NCBI GenBank assembly: GCA_902465325.1
Contig: CABQMV010000012.1
Coordinates: forward strand, 1-25,865
DNA from: an uncultured Oscillospiraceae bacterium
GTDB lineage: Bacteria; Bacillota; Clostridia; UBA1212; SIG427
Direction: 5' to 3'
DNA length: 25,865 nt
Position 1 is the first letter of the stretch; each line of letters starts with the position of its first letter. The notes under the pieces are model-generated. The model was given only the letters and a program-made list of their open reading frames with translations. It was not told the DNA's origin and ran no database searches. Both the position numbers and the translations under genes were made by a program. This document shows positions 1-7,074 of the stretch, one piece after another.

Positions 1-108
1 GCAGATGCTGCGGGCTTTTGTGATGAACTGATTCGTGATGACAAATCGTGGATGGACAGCCGCCGCAAAAGATTGAATAATGATATCACCAAAAATAGTC
101 ATTCCTAA
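1..108 (+). CDS. 3' end of an unidentified gene (partial)
   Basis: Frame 1 is open from the window edge to a TAA at 106-108 and encodes 35 residues, ending in KNSHS. The stretch is charged, with several Asp and Arg residues (for example IRDDKSWMDSRRKRL), and looks like a soluble C-terminal helix. A glycosyltransferase-like tail is possible but cannot be supported. A 9-bp perfect inverted repeat follows 5 bp after the stop, which fits the end of a transcription unit. I do not recognise the family. Confidence 0.5.
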   Translation, partial: ADAAGFCDELIRDDKSWMDSRRKRLNNDITKNSHS

Positions 109-113
109 AGGAA

Positions 114-142
114 GTGACAAGGAGAATTCTTTGCCTTGTCAC
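114..142 (+). repeat. Perfect 9-bp inverted repeat after the first gene
   Basis: GTGACAAGG (114-122) and CCTTGTCAC (134-142) are exact reverse complements around an 11-base loop. The hairpin sits just after a stop codon like a terminator, but no T-tract follows it, so intrinsic termination would be weak. It may be a transcript-stabilising hairpin or part of a small mobile repeat. Only this copy was noticed in the window. Confidence 0.55.
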
Positions 143-190
143 GCCCGTTGTTCTACCTATAAATTGGGCAGAGATGAAATGCTGCTGCTT

Positions 191-217
191 TTGTTATATT
201 TGTTATTATGATATACT
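191..217 (+). promoter_or_regulatory. Possible promoter of the EamA remnant
   Basis: A TATACT box at 212-217, preceded by TG-rich sequence, lies 15 bp after TTGTTA (191-196). Spacing is short for a sigma-A promoter, so this is a weak call. The remnant's ATG (242) follows with a good AAGAGG ribosome binding site at 231-236. Confidence 0.35.
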
Positions 218-241
218 TTGTGGCGGAGAGAAGAGGTTCAT

Positions 242-701
242 ATGAACAGAAAGGCTTTTTTAAAACATCTTTTTGCATTATTGCTTTTTGGCTCAAATGG
301 AATTGTGGCCAGCTTTATAGAGCTTGACAGCTTACAGATTGTACTGCTTCGCACGCTGATAGGAAGCTTGCTGCTGGTTTCATTATTTCTATTTAGGGGG
401 GCAAATTTACATTTTATAAACACATGAGAGCATTTGTATTTCTTATTCTATCAGGCATGGCAATGGGAATCAGTTGGATGTTTTTATATGAAGCGTATGC
501 CCGAATTGGAGTAAACATTTCATCGCTTTTGTATTACTGCGGGCCTGTTATCGTGATTGCATTTCCCCCACTACGCTTTCTGTGATTTTTTTAAAAGAAA
601 CCATGCTTCCGTTACCAATTGTGGGGGCAGTATTGATAATAGGAGGGGCCGTGTTTAGTGAACTTTCAAACAAACAAAAAGGAGCCTCGAGCAGTTTGTG
701 A
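242..701 (+). pseudogene. EamA/DMT-family transporter, internally deleted and frameshifted
   Basis: Three reading frames in a row give pieces of one EamA (drug/metabolite transporter) protein. Frame 2 from ATG 242 gives the first two membrane helices (MNRKAFLKHLFALLLFGSNG and on). Frame 1, from about 403, continues the first EamA half (KHMRAFVFLILSG through YYCGPVIVIAF). Frame 0, from about 561, gives a typical C-terminus of the second half (LSVIFLKETMLPLPIVGAVL, then a basic tail) ending at TGA 699-701. The first shift is explained by one missing G in a run of six (396-401). With seven Gs the frame would read RGGKFTFYKHMRAF. The second junction (about 561-572) joins equivalent places of the two EamA repeats and removes roughly half of the usual protein of about 300 residues. 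Such a product cannot form the usual ten-helix carrier. Promoter and ribosome binding site remain, so it may still be transcribed. Confidence 0.8.
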
Positions 702-714
702 AAGGAGTGTAATC

Positions 715-1287
715 ATGACACAACGACAGTTTATTGATTTTTTAAAAAAAATAGAACCATTAAAGGCGCGGACTCGTCACTGTTGGAATCCTGAAGGCAG
801 ACGGGAGAGCGTAGCGGAGCATTCCTGGCGGCTGGCGCTGATGCCCATGCTGCTGCGCAGGGAATTTCCTCAGGTAAATATAGACCGGGTTATTCAGATG
901 TGCTTAACTCATGATATTGGAGAAGCGGTTACGGGAGATGTCCCTGCTTTTTTAAAGACGGCGGAGGATGAGGAAACAGAGGCCGAGGCCATATCCGGGC
1001 TGCTGCAGTCTCTTCCCAGGGAGGTTGCTGTTCAATTTGCCCAGCTATTTGAGGAGATGAGGGCAATGGAGACAGAAGAGGCGAAGCTCTATAAAGCCCT
1101 GGACAATATGGAGGCGGTGATTTCTCATAATGAGACAGACATTTCTACCTGGCTTCCCAATGAATATGAGCTGCAGCTGACCTACGGAGAAAATAATGTC
1201 CAGTGGTCTTCCTGGCTGCAAGGCCTAAAGGAGCAAGTTAATCAGGATACGCTGAGCAAAATAGAACAGGAGAAAAGAGGCCTGTAA
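715..1287 (+). CDS. HD-domain 5'-deoxynucleotidase-like protein (HDDC2/YfbR type)
   Basis: This encodes a 190-residue soluble protein of the HD phosphohydrolase family closest to HDDC2/YfbR (HD_3), which removes phosphate from deoxynucleoside 5'-monophosphates. The metal-binding set is visible: H36 in AEHSWR, the H66-D67 pair in LTHDIGE with E70, D75 in TGD, and a distal D130 in ALDNMEAV. ATG 715 is chosen because AAAGGAG lies at 701-707 and family similarity starts there. An in-frame GTG at 658 would extend into the preceding transporter remnant and has no matching site. The gene begins directly after the EamA remnant's stop, and a PHP phosphatase follows after 20 bp, so the two may be co-transcribed. 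Exact substrate is inferred from the family only. Confidence 0.82.
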   Translation: MTQRQFIDFLKKIEPLKARTRHCWNPEGRRESVAEHSWRLALMPMLLRREFPQVNIDRVIQMCLTHDIGEAVTGDVPAFLKTAEDEETEAEAISGLLQSLPREVAVQFAQLFEEMRAMETEEAKLYKALDNMEAVISHNETDISTWLPNEYELQLTYGENNVQWSSWLQGLKEQVNQDTLSKIEQEKRGL

Positions 1288-1307
1288 CAGCAACGGGCAA
1301 AGACACA

Positions 1308-2072
1308 ATGAAAGACTTTCACACCCATCCCAATTTGCTAAAAAAACCGGCTCAGGCTGAAGCCTTTATTACCAAAGCTATTCAGCTGGGATTTCAGGAA
1401 ATTTACTTTACCGATCATATGCCGTTCCGGGTCACCGGGGACGAATCCGACAGAATTCCTTTCGGGGGAGTGTCTGCGTACTGTCTGGCAGTATCAGCTG
1501 TTGCAGAGAAATATGCCGGCCAAATTTCTGTTAGGACAGGTATTGAAATTGATTACTGGCCCAAGTGCCGGAATGAAATTGAAGAAATCCTTGCAGAGGG
1601 GGATTTTGACTATATTCTGGGATCTTCTCATCTGGACATTAAGGGGTTTCAGATTCCTTTTGGAAGCCTTACCAGAACAGACTATGCCAGACGAGTTTTA
1701 GAAAATTATATTTCGGCTGCTGAATCTGGGTATTTTCACGCATTGTCCCACTTGGATATATATAGATGGCCGTTTTGTGAACCGGAACGTTTTCCCTTTC
1801 AGTCCGGTGATTTTCGGTGGGAATGCTGTGTGGATTTGTACCGGGAGCTGTTTCGGCAGATGCAGGCAAAGAAGCTGAAGCTAGAACTGAATGCGGCGCC
1901 CTTATATAAAAAGTTTGACTCTCTGGGAATCTATCCCCAGGATGGGATACTGGAATTGAGCCGGGAATACGGACTGTCTTATGTGTACGGTTCTGACGCC
2001 CATAAACCGGAATATGTAGGCTACGGCTACGAAACAGTTAAACAGAAAGTCCTCTGGACGGTTTTGCCGTAG
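1308..2072 (+). CDS. PHP-domain phosphatase, histidinol-phosphatase (HisJ/HisK) type
   Basis: The 254-residue protein carries a complete set of PHP metal ligands: H5 and H7 in DFHTHPN, D36-H37 in TDHMPF, E80 in GIEIDY, H108 in GSSHLD, a later His in SHLDIYRWP, and D230/H232 in GSDAHKPEYVG. This pattern is that of histidinol-phosphatases of the PHP family, which dephosphorylate L-histidinol phosphate in histidine synthesis. No other his genes are in view, so a role in histidine synthesis is plausible but not shown by context, and another small phosphate ester could be the substrate. The start has only a weak ribosome binding site (GGGCAAAG), which suggests coupling to the HD gene 20 bp upstream. 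The gene ends 16 bp before the tail of the opposing GNAT gene. Confidence 0.75.
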   Translation: MKDFHTHPNLLKKPAQAEAFITKAIQLGFQEIYFTDHMPFRVTGDESDRIPFGGVSAYCLAVSAVAEKYAGQISVRTGIEIDYWPKCRNEIEEILAEGDFDYILGSSHLDIKGFQIPFGSLTRTDYARRVLENYISAAESGYFHALSHLDIYRWPFCEPERFPFQSGDFRWECCVDLYRELFRQMQAKKLKLELNAAPLYKKFDSLGIYPQDGILELSREYGLSYVYGSDAHKPEYVGYGYETVKQKVLWTVLP

Positions 2073-2088
2073 GAGCAGGAAATGGGGT

Positions 2089-2976
2089 TTAGTATTCTTC
2101 CCACAGAAAGCAATTGCTTTCCAGACAGAGCTGCTGCATTCTGCGTCCGGGAGTCATTTGACTGTCTTTGTACGGAGCCAGGAGTTTTGCGCTCAGTGGA
2201 TACAGGACGGCGTGCTCAGACAGTTCCCATTTGGCAAAATGCTCTGTTTGGGAAAAATCCCCGGGCAGTCTGCCAGTAACAAGTTTGGCGGGCAGAGAAG
2301 CCAGCAGCGAAATCACTTCCGATTCTTTATAATAGACAATTTCCTGGCAATAGGCAGTTTCCCTTTTTATCCGTGCAAAACAGTAGGCGCCGCTTTGCAG
2401 CATGAAGCACTGGCTTTCGTCCGAAAAATAGTCCTGTGCTTTTTGCTGCATGAGCTGTTCATTCCGCCAGACAATTCCGTTGTATCTGTCTGCGAAAGTA
2501 AGGTAGCATTTCAGGGCAGAGGATAAGTCAAAATGTGTTGCTATTTTCTGCGGCTTTTTGTCTGCCTTTGTATGATAAGTAAAATGGATTTCTCTGGTAC
2601 AGGGAAATTGATCGCAGGAGAAATAGACGGCGGGGTTTACCGGGGTATGCGTCAGCAGCTGGATACCCAGCGCCCGCAGGTTTTCCAGTTCAAAAGCCAT
2701 GAGCTTTTTCATCAGTCCCCGGCCGCGGTAGAGGGGAAGAGTCGCCACGCCTCCCAGAATGGCGCCGGAATAGATCCGACTGTCAAATTTTATCGGCAGC
2801 GGCATAGCGTGCATGATAGCGGCGATCTGCCCATTTTCTTCTGCACATGCACTGTACTCAGGATAAAACCGATTTTGAAAAAACCAGTTCGTAAAAGAAT
2901 CGGGATCACCAAATATTTCCTTCCAGATCGCAGCGGCATTTCCTTTGTCGAAAGGGGTCAGAGTTCTGTACTGCAT
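2089..2976 (-). CDS. GNAT family N-acetyltransferase (Eis-like)
   Basis: This is a 295-residue minus-strand protein. The N-terminal part is a GNAT fold: a beta strand (YSACAEENGQIAAIMHAM), then the acetyl-CoA-binding motif A with VATLPLYRGRGLMKKLM, where RGRG is the pyrophosphate loop. The remaining about 180 residues resemble the second half of Eis-like (Acetyltransf_9) proteins. Start ATG 2974-2976 is preceded by a near-perfect AAGGAGGTG. An upstream ATG at 3003 lies inside the promoter. It is divergent from the acyl-CoA synthetase. The acceptor cannot be read from sequence; Eis-like enzymes acetylate amines on antibiotics, peptides or proteins. Confidence 0.82.
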   Translation of the reverse strand: MQYRTLTPFDKGNAAAIWKEIFGDPDSFTNWFFQNRFYPEYSACAEENGQIAAIMHAMPLPIKFDSRIYSGAILGGVATLPLYRGRGLMKKLMAFELENLRALGIQLLTHTPVNPAVYFSCDQFPCTREIHFTYHTKADKKPQKIATHFDLSSALKCYLTFADRYNGIVWRNEQLMQQKAQDYFSDESQCFMLQSGAYCFARIKRETAYCQEIVYYKESEVISLLASLPAKLVTGRLPGDFSQTEHFAKWELSEHAVLYPLSAKLLAPYKDSQMTPGRRMQQLCLESNCFLWEEY

Positions 2977-2987
2977 GGGACACCTCC

Positions 2988-3022
2988 TTGTATAGTATAC
3001 CAAGATTGTGATAAAATGTGTA
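2988..3022. promoter_or_regulatory. Overlapping divergent promoters, GNAT gene and acyl-CoA synthetase
   Basis: Minus strand: TACACA (3022-3017) and TATACT (2999-2994), 17 bp apart, point at the GNAT gene. Plus strand: TTGTAT (2988-2993) and TAAAAT (3012-3017), 18 bp apart, point at the acyl-CoA synthetase. The two overlap almost completely, so RNA polymerase binding to one should exclude the other. The plus-strand -35 match is poor, so this call is moderate. Confidence 0.4.
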
Positions 3023-3052
3023 GGTAATTTACAAACAGAAATGAGAATTCCT

Positions 3053-4768
3053 ATGAGTGAACATGTATTGCCGTGGACGGCTTTTTATCATAAAGATACT
3101 CCTGCGAGCCTTTCCTATTATCCCAAAAGTATGTACAGGCTGTTTCAGGACAGCTGTGAAAAAAATCCCAAGAGTCCTTGTATTGACTATATGGGACGGC
3201 TCCTTTCCTATGGAGAGGTGCAGAAGCAGATCTCCTCTGTTATGGCGGCGCTTCAGGCCGAAGGGGTGGGGCCGGGAGACTGCATATCCATTTGCCTGCC
3301 CAACATTCCGGAGGAAGTCTATCTATTTTATGCAGTACTGGGGATCGGCGCTGTAGCCAATATGATCCATCCCCTATCTGCAAAGCAGGAAATTGAATAC
3401 TGTGTGAATCTTTCAGAAAGTCCTCTTTTGTTTGCGTTAGATGCTTTTGCCCCTAATGCTTTGGATTTAAATTGTCCCTGTCTTCGGCAAACGGTTTTCT
3501 GCAGCGCTTCAGAGTCTATGTCGTTTCCGTTTAAAATAGGTTTTGCTGCTACAAAGGGCAGAAAAATCAAAAAGGACGGACTTTTTCTCTGGAAATCTTT
3601 TCTTGATTTTGGGAAAAGACATGGTACAGGGAAACGCCGTATCTGTCAGCGGAAGCCAGAGGATCCTGCTGCTATTTTATACAGCGGCGGTACCACAGGA
3701 AAACAAAAGGGGATTCTTCTCTCTCATCTGAATTTTAATGCTTTGGCTGCTCAGATTCTGGCTATGGGGGCGCCGGAGTACCGTTCTATTAAAAATCTTT
3801 CGATTATGGCGGTATTACCCATGTTTCACGGCTTCGGTCTTGGCGTATGCATCCATTCTGCCGTCTATGCAGCCGGTAAAATTATTTTAGTTCCGATGTT
3901 TAACGCGGATTCTTTTGCAAAAACACTGAAGAAAAAGAAGCCCACTTTTATAGCGGGTGTGCCCACGCTCTATGAGGCATTGCTGCGCAAAAACCGGCTG
4001 AAGGGGATAGACTTTTCAGCCTGTCATGGAATTTTCTGCGGCGGCGGACGGCTGCCTGCTGCATTGAAGCATAGTTTCGACCAGGCTATCAGGCCGCTGG
4101 GTGCGAAGGTGCAGCTCCGAGAAGGCTACGGACTTACGGAATGTGTGACGGCCAGTGCGCTGATGCCCATTGACTCCTATAGAGAGGGAAGCTTTGGGAT
4201 CCCGTTCCCGGATACCTTGTATAAAATTGTAGAGCCGGGCACCATGCGGGAGCTTTCCAAAGGGAGACAGGGGGAAATCTGTCTTTGCGGCCCTACGGTT
4301 ATGCTGGGTTATTTGAAGGAACAGACGGAAACGGAAAATGTGCTGAAGAAACATGAGGACGGCAAAATATGGCTCCATACAGGAGACCTGGGCTATATGG
4401 ATCAGGACGGTTTCCTCTATTTTACCTCTAGAATCAAAAGAATGGTTAAAGTTTCCGGATACTCCGTATATCCAAACCAGATAGAGGAGGTTATATCCCA
4501 ATGTCCCTGTGTTTCCCTCTGCTGTGTGATCGGTATTCCGGATGACTATAAAATGAATCGGCTCAAGGCTTTTGTTGTGCTGAAGGATGGATTTGCTCCT
4601 TCTTTGGAGACAGAGGGACAGATTCGGGCCTATTGCAGAGAGCATATTGCCGCTTATGCCAAGCCCAAGGACTTTGCGTTCAGGAAGGAGCTTCCCATGA
4701 CCAAGGTAGGGAAGATTGCCTATACTGTTCTGGAAGAGGAAGAGAGACGGGCGGCAGCAACCCGATAA
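3053..4768 (+). CDS. AMP-forming acyl-CoA synthetase (ANL superfamily)
   Basis: The 571-residue protein has the full ANL core order: P-loop YSGGTTGKQKG from residue 210, GYGLTE at 358-363 (adenine/acyl pocket), HTGD at 442-445 (ribose hydroxyls), the hinge region, and catalytic lysine K554 in TKVGKIAY. Such enzymes activate a carboxylic acid with ATP to an acyl-adenylate and then to the CoA thioester. The sequence resembles long- or medium-chain fatty acid ligases, but chain length is not predictable here. No signal peptide or membrane helix is seen. ATG 3053 or ATG 3041 (MRIPMSEH) are possible starts. An in-frame ATG at 3008 overlaps the predicted -10 box and is rejected. The ribosome binding site is weak. 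The last 49 bp overlap prmC on the other strand. Confidence 0.85.
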   Translation: MSEHVLPWTAFYHKDTPASLSYYPKSMYRLFQDSCEKNPKSPCIDYMGRLLSYGEVQKQISSVMAALQAEGVGPGDCISICLPNIPEEVYLFYAVLGIGAVANMIHPLSAKQEIEYCVNLSESPLLFALDAFAPNALDLNCPCLRQTVFCSASESMSFPFKIGFAATKGRKIKKDGLFLWKSFLDFGKRHGTGKRRICQRKPEDPAAILYSGGTTGKQKGILLSHLNFNALAAQILAMGAPEYRSIKNLSIMAVLPMFHGFGLGVCIHSAVYAAGKIILVPMFNADSFAKTLKKKKPTFIAGVPTLYEALLRKNRLKGIDFSACHGIFCGGGRLPAALKHSFDQAIRPLGAKVQLREGYGLTECVTASALMPIDSYREGSFGIPFPDTLYKIVEPGTMRELSKGRQGEICLCGPTVMLGYLKEQTETENVLKKHEDGKIWLHTGDLGYMDQDGFLYFTSRIKRMVKVSGYSVYPNQIEEVISQCPCVSLCCVIGIPDDYKMNRLKAFVVLKDGFAPSLETEGQIRAYCREHIAAYAKPKDFAFRKELPMTKVGKIAYTVLEEEERRAAATR

Positions 4769-5590
4769 TTTCCACCGTAATCCTTCATAATTTCTACCTG
4801 TGTAAATGGACTGGTTTTCAATAAATCGCTGACAGCCTCGGCCTGATCATAGCCAATTTCTAAAAGAAGCCTGCCGTCTTGTTTTAAAAAGGAGGGGGCT
4901 TCTTTAATCAGTCGCCTGTACAGCTTTAAGCCGTCAGTGCCTCCGTCCAGAGCCAGTATGGGCTCGTATTCCCGAACCCGTTTTTCCAGGGTTTTGACTG
5001 TTGGGGAGGGAATATAGGGCGGATTACTGAGAATCATATCAAATCGAATTTTCGGAAATTGCCTTTTGACAGGAGAAAATAAATCGCCCTGTAAAATGTG
5101 GTATTGTTTATCCGGAATCAGAGCCCGGGCATTTTCCCGGCACAGCCTTACTGCTTCTGGTGAGATATCAGAGAGAAAGATCTGAATATCGGGGCGCAGC
5201 TTCTGCAGGCTAATGCCAATACAGCCCGAACCCGTACACATATCCAGTACATAGGCCTGGACGGGCAGACAGGAGGGCGTATTCGCAGAGGATTTCTGTA
5301 TCGTTTCGAGGAATCAGGACCCCCGGCCGGACCTGAAAAGGCAGCCCCATAAAGGAGGTATGCCCCAATAGATACTGGAGCGGCTTCCCTTCTTTATATT
5401 GTGTCAGGAGCTTCGTCAATGCGTCCTGTTGCTCCGGTGCTATTTGATAATCCGGATCAGACAGCCAGGCCTCTTTACCAATGGAAAAAAGGTCCTCTAA
5501 TACCATATCAAAATCAAAAGCGGCACTTGAAATACCGCTTTCTTTTAACTGCTCAATCCAGCTTTTTCTGAATTCACGCAAGTGTCTCAA
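4720..5590 (-). pseudogene. prmC: Release factor glutamine methyltransferase, frameshifted
   Basis: PrmC methylates the GGQ glutamine of peptide release factors RF1/RF2 using S-adenosylmethionine. The N-terminal helical domain and the start of the methyltransferase (HTSFMGLPFQVRPGVLIPRNDTE) lie in one frame, 5590 to about 5265. The rest (LDMCTGSGCIGISL, catalytic NPPYIP, GGTDGL, DYGGNYRV) lies in another frame down to 4720. Removing one C from the CCC run at 5265-5263 (minus strand) joins them as SAVQAYVLDMCTGSG and restores about 289 residues, the normal length. As written, the first frame stops at TAG after about 126 codons, without the NPPY active site. The two frames overlap, but no classic slippery heptamer is seen. 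The likely start is TTG 5590 (or TTG 5581), overlapping the end of DUF1385. The usual partner prfA does not follow. A sequencing error is a strong alternative to true inactivation. Confidence 0.85.
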
Positions 5591-6631
5591 CTGTATTTTC
5601 CATTTCCTCAGAGGTTTCCGGCAGAGGCTTTCCGTCCGGGTCCAGTATGTATTGCTCCTGTACCTGTGCTCTGTCTGTATCCAGCTCCAGAGCCTTATTC
5701 AACGCAATAATGGCCACCGTTATCATACCGTCCTCAGGCTCGTAGGTGGTCAGTCTCTGCAGGGCCATACCGGGCGCTCTGAGGATTTTCGTCACGGCGT
5801 TTTCATGTTTTCCACAGAAACGGTTGAACTCATAGCCAATCCCTGCAATCAGGGGTAAGGTTACAATGCGCAGAAGCAAATTATACAGGAAAAAGTCAAA
5901 CCGGGGCAGCAGGGAATAGATCAGGATACTGAGTATCATAATCACAAACATAAAGGCTGTCCCGCAGCGAGGATGATGCTTGGAATATTTCCGTACGTTT
6001 TCTACTGTCAGGTCCTCCATATGTTCAAAGCAGTGGATGGTTTTGTGTTCCGCGCCATGATACATAAAAACCCTCTTGATATCTTTCATTCGGGATACTA
6101 AAAACATATAAGACAGAAATAGAAGGATTCGTACAAGTCCTTCTATTAGGTTATAGAGCAGTATGCTTTGGGTTTTTGTCACCAGCAGAGAGGCCAGTAC
6201 ATTGGGCAGCAGAAAGAAAAGTCCTACTGAAAGAGCAACTGCCAGTATCAGTGAAAAAGTCATAATAATCTGGGGAAGCTTATCGCCCAGCTTTCTGGTA
6301 AGAAAACGGTCAAACCGGCTTATTTCCTCCTTGGGGATTTCCTCTTCCAGACCGCTGATTTCCGCAGAACGAAACAGGCATTTCATACCGATAGAGAGAG
6401 AATCTATCAATGCTACAAAACCGCGTATAACCGGAAAACTCAAAAATTTGTTTTTTTGGGAGGCTTTTGCACCTTTGTTTCTACTACCAAATTGCCCTGG
6501 GGATTTCTCACTACCTGCGAAAAGCCTGCCGGCGCTCTCATCATAATTCCTTCCATCAAAGCCTCGCCGCCTATGCTGCATATGCGAATGGCCGGCGCCT
6601 CTTTCTTTTTATGTTTTTTTTCTTTACTCAT
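5574..6631 (-). pseudogene. DUF1385 (YqhQ-like) membrane protein, frameshifted
   Basis: The family signature SIGGEALMEGIMMRAP and the following RNPQGNLVVETK are in the frame starting at ATG 6631. This frame runs into TGA just after PPKKTNF. The remainder, starting FLSFPVIRGFVALIDSLSIGM and including several hydrophobic helices and HGAEHKTIHCFE, is in a second frame that ends at TGA 5574. One missing A in the A-run at 6457-6451 (minus strand) explains the break. With eight instead of seven the frame reads through as PPKKNKFLSFPV, giving about 352 residues. ATG 6581 opens the second frame but would lack the conserved N-terminus. The family is a conserved polytopic membrane protein of Firmicutes, usually between DUF951 or rpmE and prmC, as here. 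Biochemical role unknown to me. The 3' end overlaps the prmC start. Confidence 0.85.
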
Positions 6632-6812
6632 CTGATGTTACTTTCCCTTTCCATAGGTTTTTCTCAAATTTGCCGCGGGAAATCAAAATCTGATGGCCGC
6701 AGCCCAGACACTTTAAACGAAAATCAGCACCGATTCTGAGAATTTCCCAGTTCCAGGAGCCACAGGGATGCTGCTTTTTCATTTTAACAATCTCACCTAC
6801 ATTAAAATTCAT
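6624..6812 (-). CDS. DUF951 family small zinc-ribbon-like protein
   Basis: The 62-residue protein has the family features FNVGEIVKMKKQHPCGSWNW, EILRIGADFRLKCLGCGHQI and a basic ending with SRGKFEKN. C-x2-C in CLGC plus the earlier HPCG cysteine suggests a small metal- or nucleic-acid-binding fold. The family is about 60-70 residues, so this is full length. It is the first gene of the operon with DUF1385 and prmC; its stop TAA overlaps the ATG of DUF1385 by 8 bp, implying translational coupling. Upstream of ATG 6812 there is no proper Shine-Dalgarno at normal distance, and a good promoter lies only a few bases before the start (see 6822-6850). Molecular function is not established. Confidence 0.85.
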   Translation of the reverse strand: MNFNVGEIVKMKKQHPCGSWNWEILRIGADFRLKCLGCGHQILISRGKFEKNLWKGKVTSDE

Positions 6813-6821
6813 AACAGCTTT

Positions 6822-6850
6822 ATTTTACCTCAAAACAATTTGTTTGTAAA
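6822..6850 (-). promoter_or_regulatory. Promoter of the DUF951-DUF1385-prmC operon
   Basis: On the minus strand TTTACA (6850-6845) is 17 bp from TAAAAT (6827-6822), five of six matches to each sigma-A box. The expected start of transcription is near 6815, only about 3 bases before the DUF951 ATG, so the message would be nearly leaderless. Confidence 0.6.
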
Positions 6851-6946
6851 ATAGAAGAACTCAGGAAAATTTCATACAGAGGCAACAGCCTTTTTGGAGG
6901 GATTAAGAACTTTCTGTGAATAAAAATCAATAGAGAAGAAGGAGCC

Positions 6947-6975
6947 TTGACAAAAGAAATACGTTGCTATATTGT
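6947..6975 (+). promoter_or_regulatory. Promoter of the dockerin/GH123-like gene
   Basis: A perfect TTGACA (6947-6952) is 17 bp from TATTGT (6970-6975). The leader to ATG 7075 is about 90 bases. A second candidate, TTGACG (6989-6994) with TAAAAA (7013-7018) at 18 bp, lies downstream. In the 262-bp gap between the divergent genes I see only these promoters and no riboswitch or open gene. Confidence 0.6.
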
Positions 6976-7074
6976 TAACGCAAATCTATTGACGTGTCTA
7001 TTTTGCAGTTGATAAAAATAAAATTTACATATTTTGTGAAAAGAAGCAAAGCGAAAACGAAGAGGAGTTTTAGA

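Noticed and set aside
658..714. GTG-started N-terminal extension of the HD-domain protein
   Set aside because: It lies in the coding remains of the EamA gene, has no ribosome binding site, and family similarity starts at ATG 715, which has AAAGGAG.
2533..3027. Plus-strand 164-codon open frame opposite the GNAT gene
   Set aside because: It is antisense to a clear GNAT protein, has no recognisable domain or good start, and is Cys/Phe-rich as shadows of such genes usually are.
3008..3052. Upstream ATG start for the acyl-CoA synthetase
   Set aside because: It overlaps the predicted -10 region and adds residues not typical of the family.
4016..4645. Minus-strand 209-codon open frame
   Set aside because: It is the antisense of the acyl-CoA synthetase core and has no family features.
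5210..5265. Programmed frameshift in prmC
   Set aside because: No slippery heptamer plus stem-loop was seen at the shift; CCC alone is not a known signal. Error or mutation is simpler.
6994..7074. Longer N-terminus of the GH123-like protein
   Set aside because: The added 27 residues precede a perfect signal peptide, overlap promoter elements and lack a ribosome binding site.
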